A stretch of 7,015 nucleotides of DNA from Chthoniobacterales bacterium (GTDB lineage: Bacteria > Verrucomicrobiota > Verrucomicrobiia > Chthoniobacterales > UBA10450), in NCBI GenBank assembly GCA_013697365.1, contig JACCXA010000099.1:1-7015 (forward strand), given 5' to 3'. This document shows positions 5,806 through 7,015 of the stretch, piece by piece. Made by a program: the position numbers and the translations under genes. Numbering within the stretch: position 1 is the first letter of the stretch; each line of letters opens with the position of its first letter. The notes beneath the pieces were generated by a model. That model made no database searches, was not told the origin of the DNA, and saw only the letters and a list, made by a program, of their open reading frames with translations.

Positions 5806-6345
5806 TCAGGCTCGGGTTTCGGGCCGAAGCCGTGACTTCAGATTGGAAGGGAAGCTACTCCACAAATCTGGGTGAGCCTCCAGCAGCCGCGCGATATCAG
5901 CGAGGTCCTTGAGCTGTTTGCTTTGCCGCCGTTCCGGATCGCTCCAAGCCTTGATCTTCCCATTTAACGTGTCTTCCAGCGAAGCAACGCGGAGGAGAAT
6001 TCCGTGAACGTCCGCGGGAACAGAGTGCTGCGGAAACTCTTCGTAGAACGCCTCCGTGCTGAGTTGCAGACTTACCTTTGAGCGTCCGGTGAAGTTGATG
6101 GACAGTTCGAAGCGCTCGGCTCTGAAACCAACTTTTTCGAGGGCAAGAACGGTTTGCTCGATGGCGTCGGTGGCGACGACAAAATCAAGGTCCTGCGTCA
6201 CCATCGGTTCATTCGCCCAATGGTTGACTGCGATGCCGCCGATGGCGCACCAACGGATGTCGGCGCGCTCCAACGCATCGGTCAACCGCATCACATCATC
6301 CGTGCCGCCGGCGGTTTGCCAATCGAAGAACTGCTTGGCGGTCAT
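5806..6345 (-). CDS. Nucleotidyltransferase of the AbiEii/MNT-like superfamily
   Basis: A 179-residue protein. The nucleotidyltransferase core is CAIGGIAVNHWANEP (33-47), with the GG of the nucleotide-binding turn at 36-37, then TQDLDFVV (50-57) with the metal-binding D52-x-D54 pair. A later conserved stretch, SLEDTLNGKIKAWSDPERR (122-140), and KQLKDLADIARLLEA (143-157) match small AbiEii-like proteins that I recall as frequent singletons in Verrucomicrobia and some other phyla. AbiEii itself is about 300 residues and works with the antitoxin AbiEi; no antitoxin or HEPN partner is seen here. The usual third catalytic acid may be the one in VSLQLS (91-96), but that stretch has no acid, so activity is uncertain. 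Its ATG (6343-6345) has no Shine-Dalgarno sequence. It reads into dapL with 19 bp between them. The target is unknown. Confidence 0.85.
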   Translation of the reverse strand: MTAKQFFDWQTAGGTDDVMRLTDALERADIRWCAIGGIAVNHWANEPMVTQDLDFVVATDAIEQTVLALEKVGFRAERFELSINFTGRSKVSLQLSTEAFYEEFPQHSVPADVHGILLRVASLEDTLNGKIKAWSDPERRQSKQLKDLADIARLLEAHPDLWSSFPSNLKSRLRPETRA

Positions 6346-6430
6346 TAGGTTCGAGTGCGCGCAAGTGAAGGCGAGCCTGTTGAAGGCGCGAAGGTGCCGT
6401 CGCTATAACTTTGCCACCGCGCGGCGCGGA
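6346..6430. other. Intergenic gap between superoxide dismutase and nucleotidyltransferase genes
   Basis: These 85 bases must hold the end of the dismutase transcript and any promoter for the nucleotidyltransferase/dapL group. Right after the dismutase stop is a GC-only hairpin at 6417-6429 (CCGCG, loop CGG, CGCGG) that has no T-run. On the minus strand a TTATAG (complement of about 6404-6409) could be a -10 box, but no -35 stands at the right distance. No convincing promoter or terminator is visible. Confidence 0.5.
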
Positions 6431-7015
6431 TTAGGACGCTGCTTCGTATCGCTTACCGACTTCCGCCCAGTCCACCGCGCTCCACCAGGCTTTGAGGTAA
6501 TCGGGCCGGCGGTTCTGGTAATTGAGATAGTAGGCGTGCTCCCAGACGTCGACGCCAAGGATTGGGGTGTTCCCATCCATGAGCGGGCTGTCCTGATTCG
6601 GAGTGGAAGATACTTCGAGTTTGCCGCTCTTGTTCTTGATCAACCAAGCCCAGCCGCTGCCGAAACGACCGGCGCCAGCCGCCCCCATCTTCTCCTTGAG
6701 CCCATCGAGACCGCCAAAGCTGGTATTAATCTCCTCCGCCAATCTACCCGAGGGCGAGCCACCATTCGGTCCCATGATTTTCCAGAAGAAGGAATGATTC
6801 GCATGACCGCCGCCATTGTTGCGGACAGCAGTGCGAATGTCTTCCGGAACAGCGCTCAAATTGCTAATCAGATCCTCGATCGATTTGCCGGCCAGCTCCG
6901 GCTTGTCCTTCAGCGCATTGTTGACGTTCGTGATGTAGGTCTGGTGATGCTTCGTGTGATGAATCTCCATCGTCCGCGCGTCGATGTGCGGCTCGAGAGC
7001 ATCGTAGGCATAGGG
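6431..7015 (-). CDS. sodA: Superoxide dismutase, Mn-type (Mn/Fe family), N-terminus cut by window edge
   Basis: The frame runs from the right edge (7015) to a TAA at 6431-6433, giving 194 residues; only about five to ten N-terminal residues are missing. The edge part reads PYAYDALEPHID, the classic N-terminal helix, whose histidine is the first metal ligand. The ATG at 6968-6970 (MEIHHTKHHQTY) is therefore internal. The other ligands are in NHSFFWKIMG and DVWEHAYYLNYQ. HHQTYI supplies the gateway tyrosine. GGGHANHSFF and STPNQDSPLMDG, with the glutamine placed as in Mn enzymes, point to manganese rather than iron, though cambialistic use cannot be excluded. It dismutates superoxide to hydrogen peroxide and oxygen in the cytoplasm. 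The gene lies upstream of the nucleotidyltransferase on the same strand, with 85 bp between. Confidence 0.97.
   Translation of the reverse strand, partial: PYAYDALEPHIDARTMEIHHTKHHQTYITNVNNALKDKPELAGKSIEDLISNLSAVPEDIRTAVRNNGGGHANHSFFWKIMGPNGGSPSGRLAEEINTSFGGLDGLKEKMGAAGAGRFGSGWAWLIKNKSGKLEVSSTPNQDSPLMDGNTPILGVDVWEHAYYLNYQNRRPDYLKAWWSAVDWAEVGKRYEAAS

Noticed and set aside
6417..6429. GC hairpin (CCGCG-CGG-CGCGG) directly after the superoxide dismutase stop as an intrinsic terminator
   Set aside because: The stem is only five base pairs and no T-run follows on the minus strand, so it is not a credible rho-independent terminator.

Overview
The window is GC-rich bacterial chromosome, tightly packed, with seven genes and one tRNA on the minus strand and one gene end on the plus strand. 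It most resembles Verrucomicrobia, perhaps a soil Chthoniobacterales/Udaeobacter-type genome. The reasons are a DapL-type LL-diaminopimelate aminotransferase (a lysine/peptidoglycan route typical of Chlamydiae, Verrucomicrobia and a few other phyla), an Aas-type acyl-ACP synthetase, start codons that mostly lack Shine-Dalgarno sequences, and GTTC/GAAC heptanucleotide repeats of a kind I recall from verrucomicrobial intergenic DNA. The phylum call is inference; no rRNA or phylogenetic marker is present.

Layout from right to left, following minus-strand transcription. A Mn-type superoxide dismutase (6431-7015) is cut by the right edge. After 85 bp comes a small AbiEii-like nucleotidyltransferase (5806-6345), then after 19 bp dapL (4551-5786), then after 26 bp a 608-residue protein carrying two different SAM-methyltransferase domains and a C-terminal beta-sandwich-like domain (2698-4524). 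These last three are spaced like an operon. After a 90-bp gap holding a possible promoter, a divergent ECF-sigma-like protein (2122-2607) overlaps by ATGA a single-pass membrane protein (1313-2125) that looks like its anti-sigma partner. The tRNA-Met(CAU) gene (1204-1275) follows 37 bp later; its candidate -35 box, a perfect TTGACA, overlaps the stop codon of the membrane-protein gene. Next is a folded heptamer-repeat element (about 1097-1184), then a MaoC-like hydratase gene (632-1081).

On the plus strand, the C-terminal third of an Aas-like acyl-ACP synthetase (1-619) converges on the MaoC-like gene, with only 12 bp between the stops. Both proteins handle acyl chains, but they are on opposite strands, so the link may be chance.

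Most of the window is ordinary housekeeping sequence. The items most worth a second look are the heptamer hairpin between the tRNA and the MaoC-like gene, the three-part methyltransferase fusion, the divergent sigma/anti-sigma-like pair and the lone nucleotidyltransferase next to dapL. I did not find a clear previously undescribed multi-gene system.
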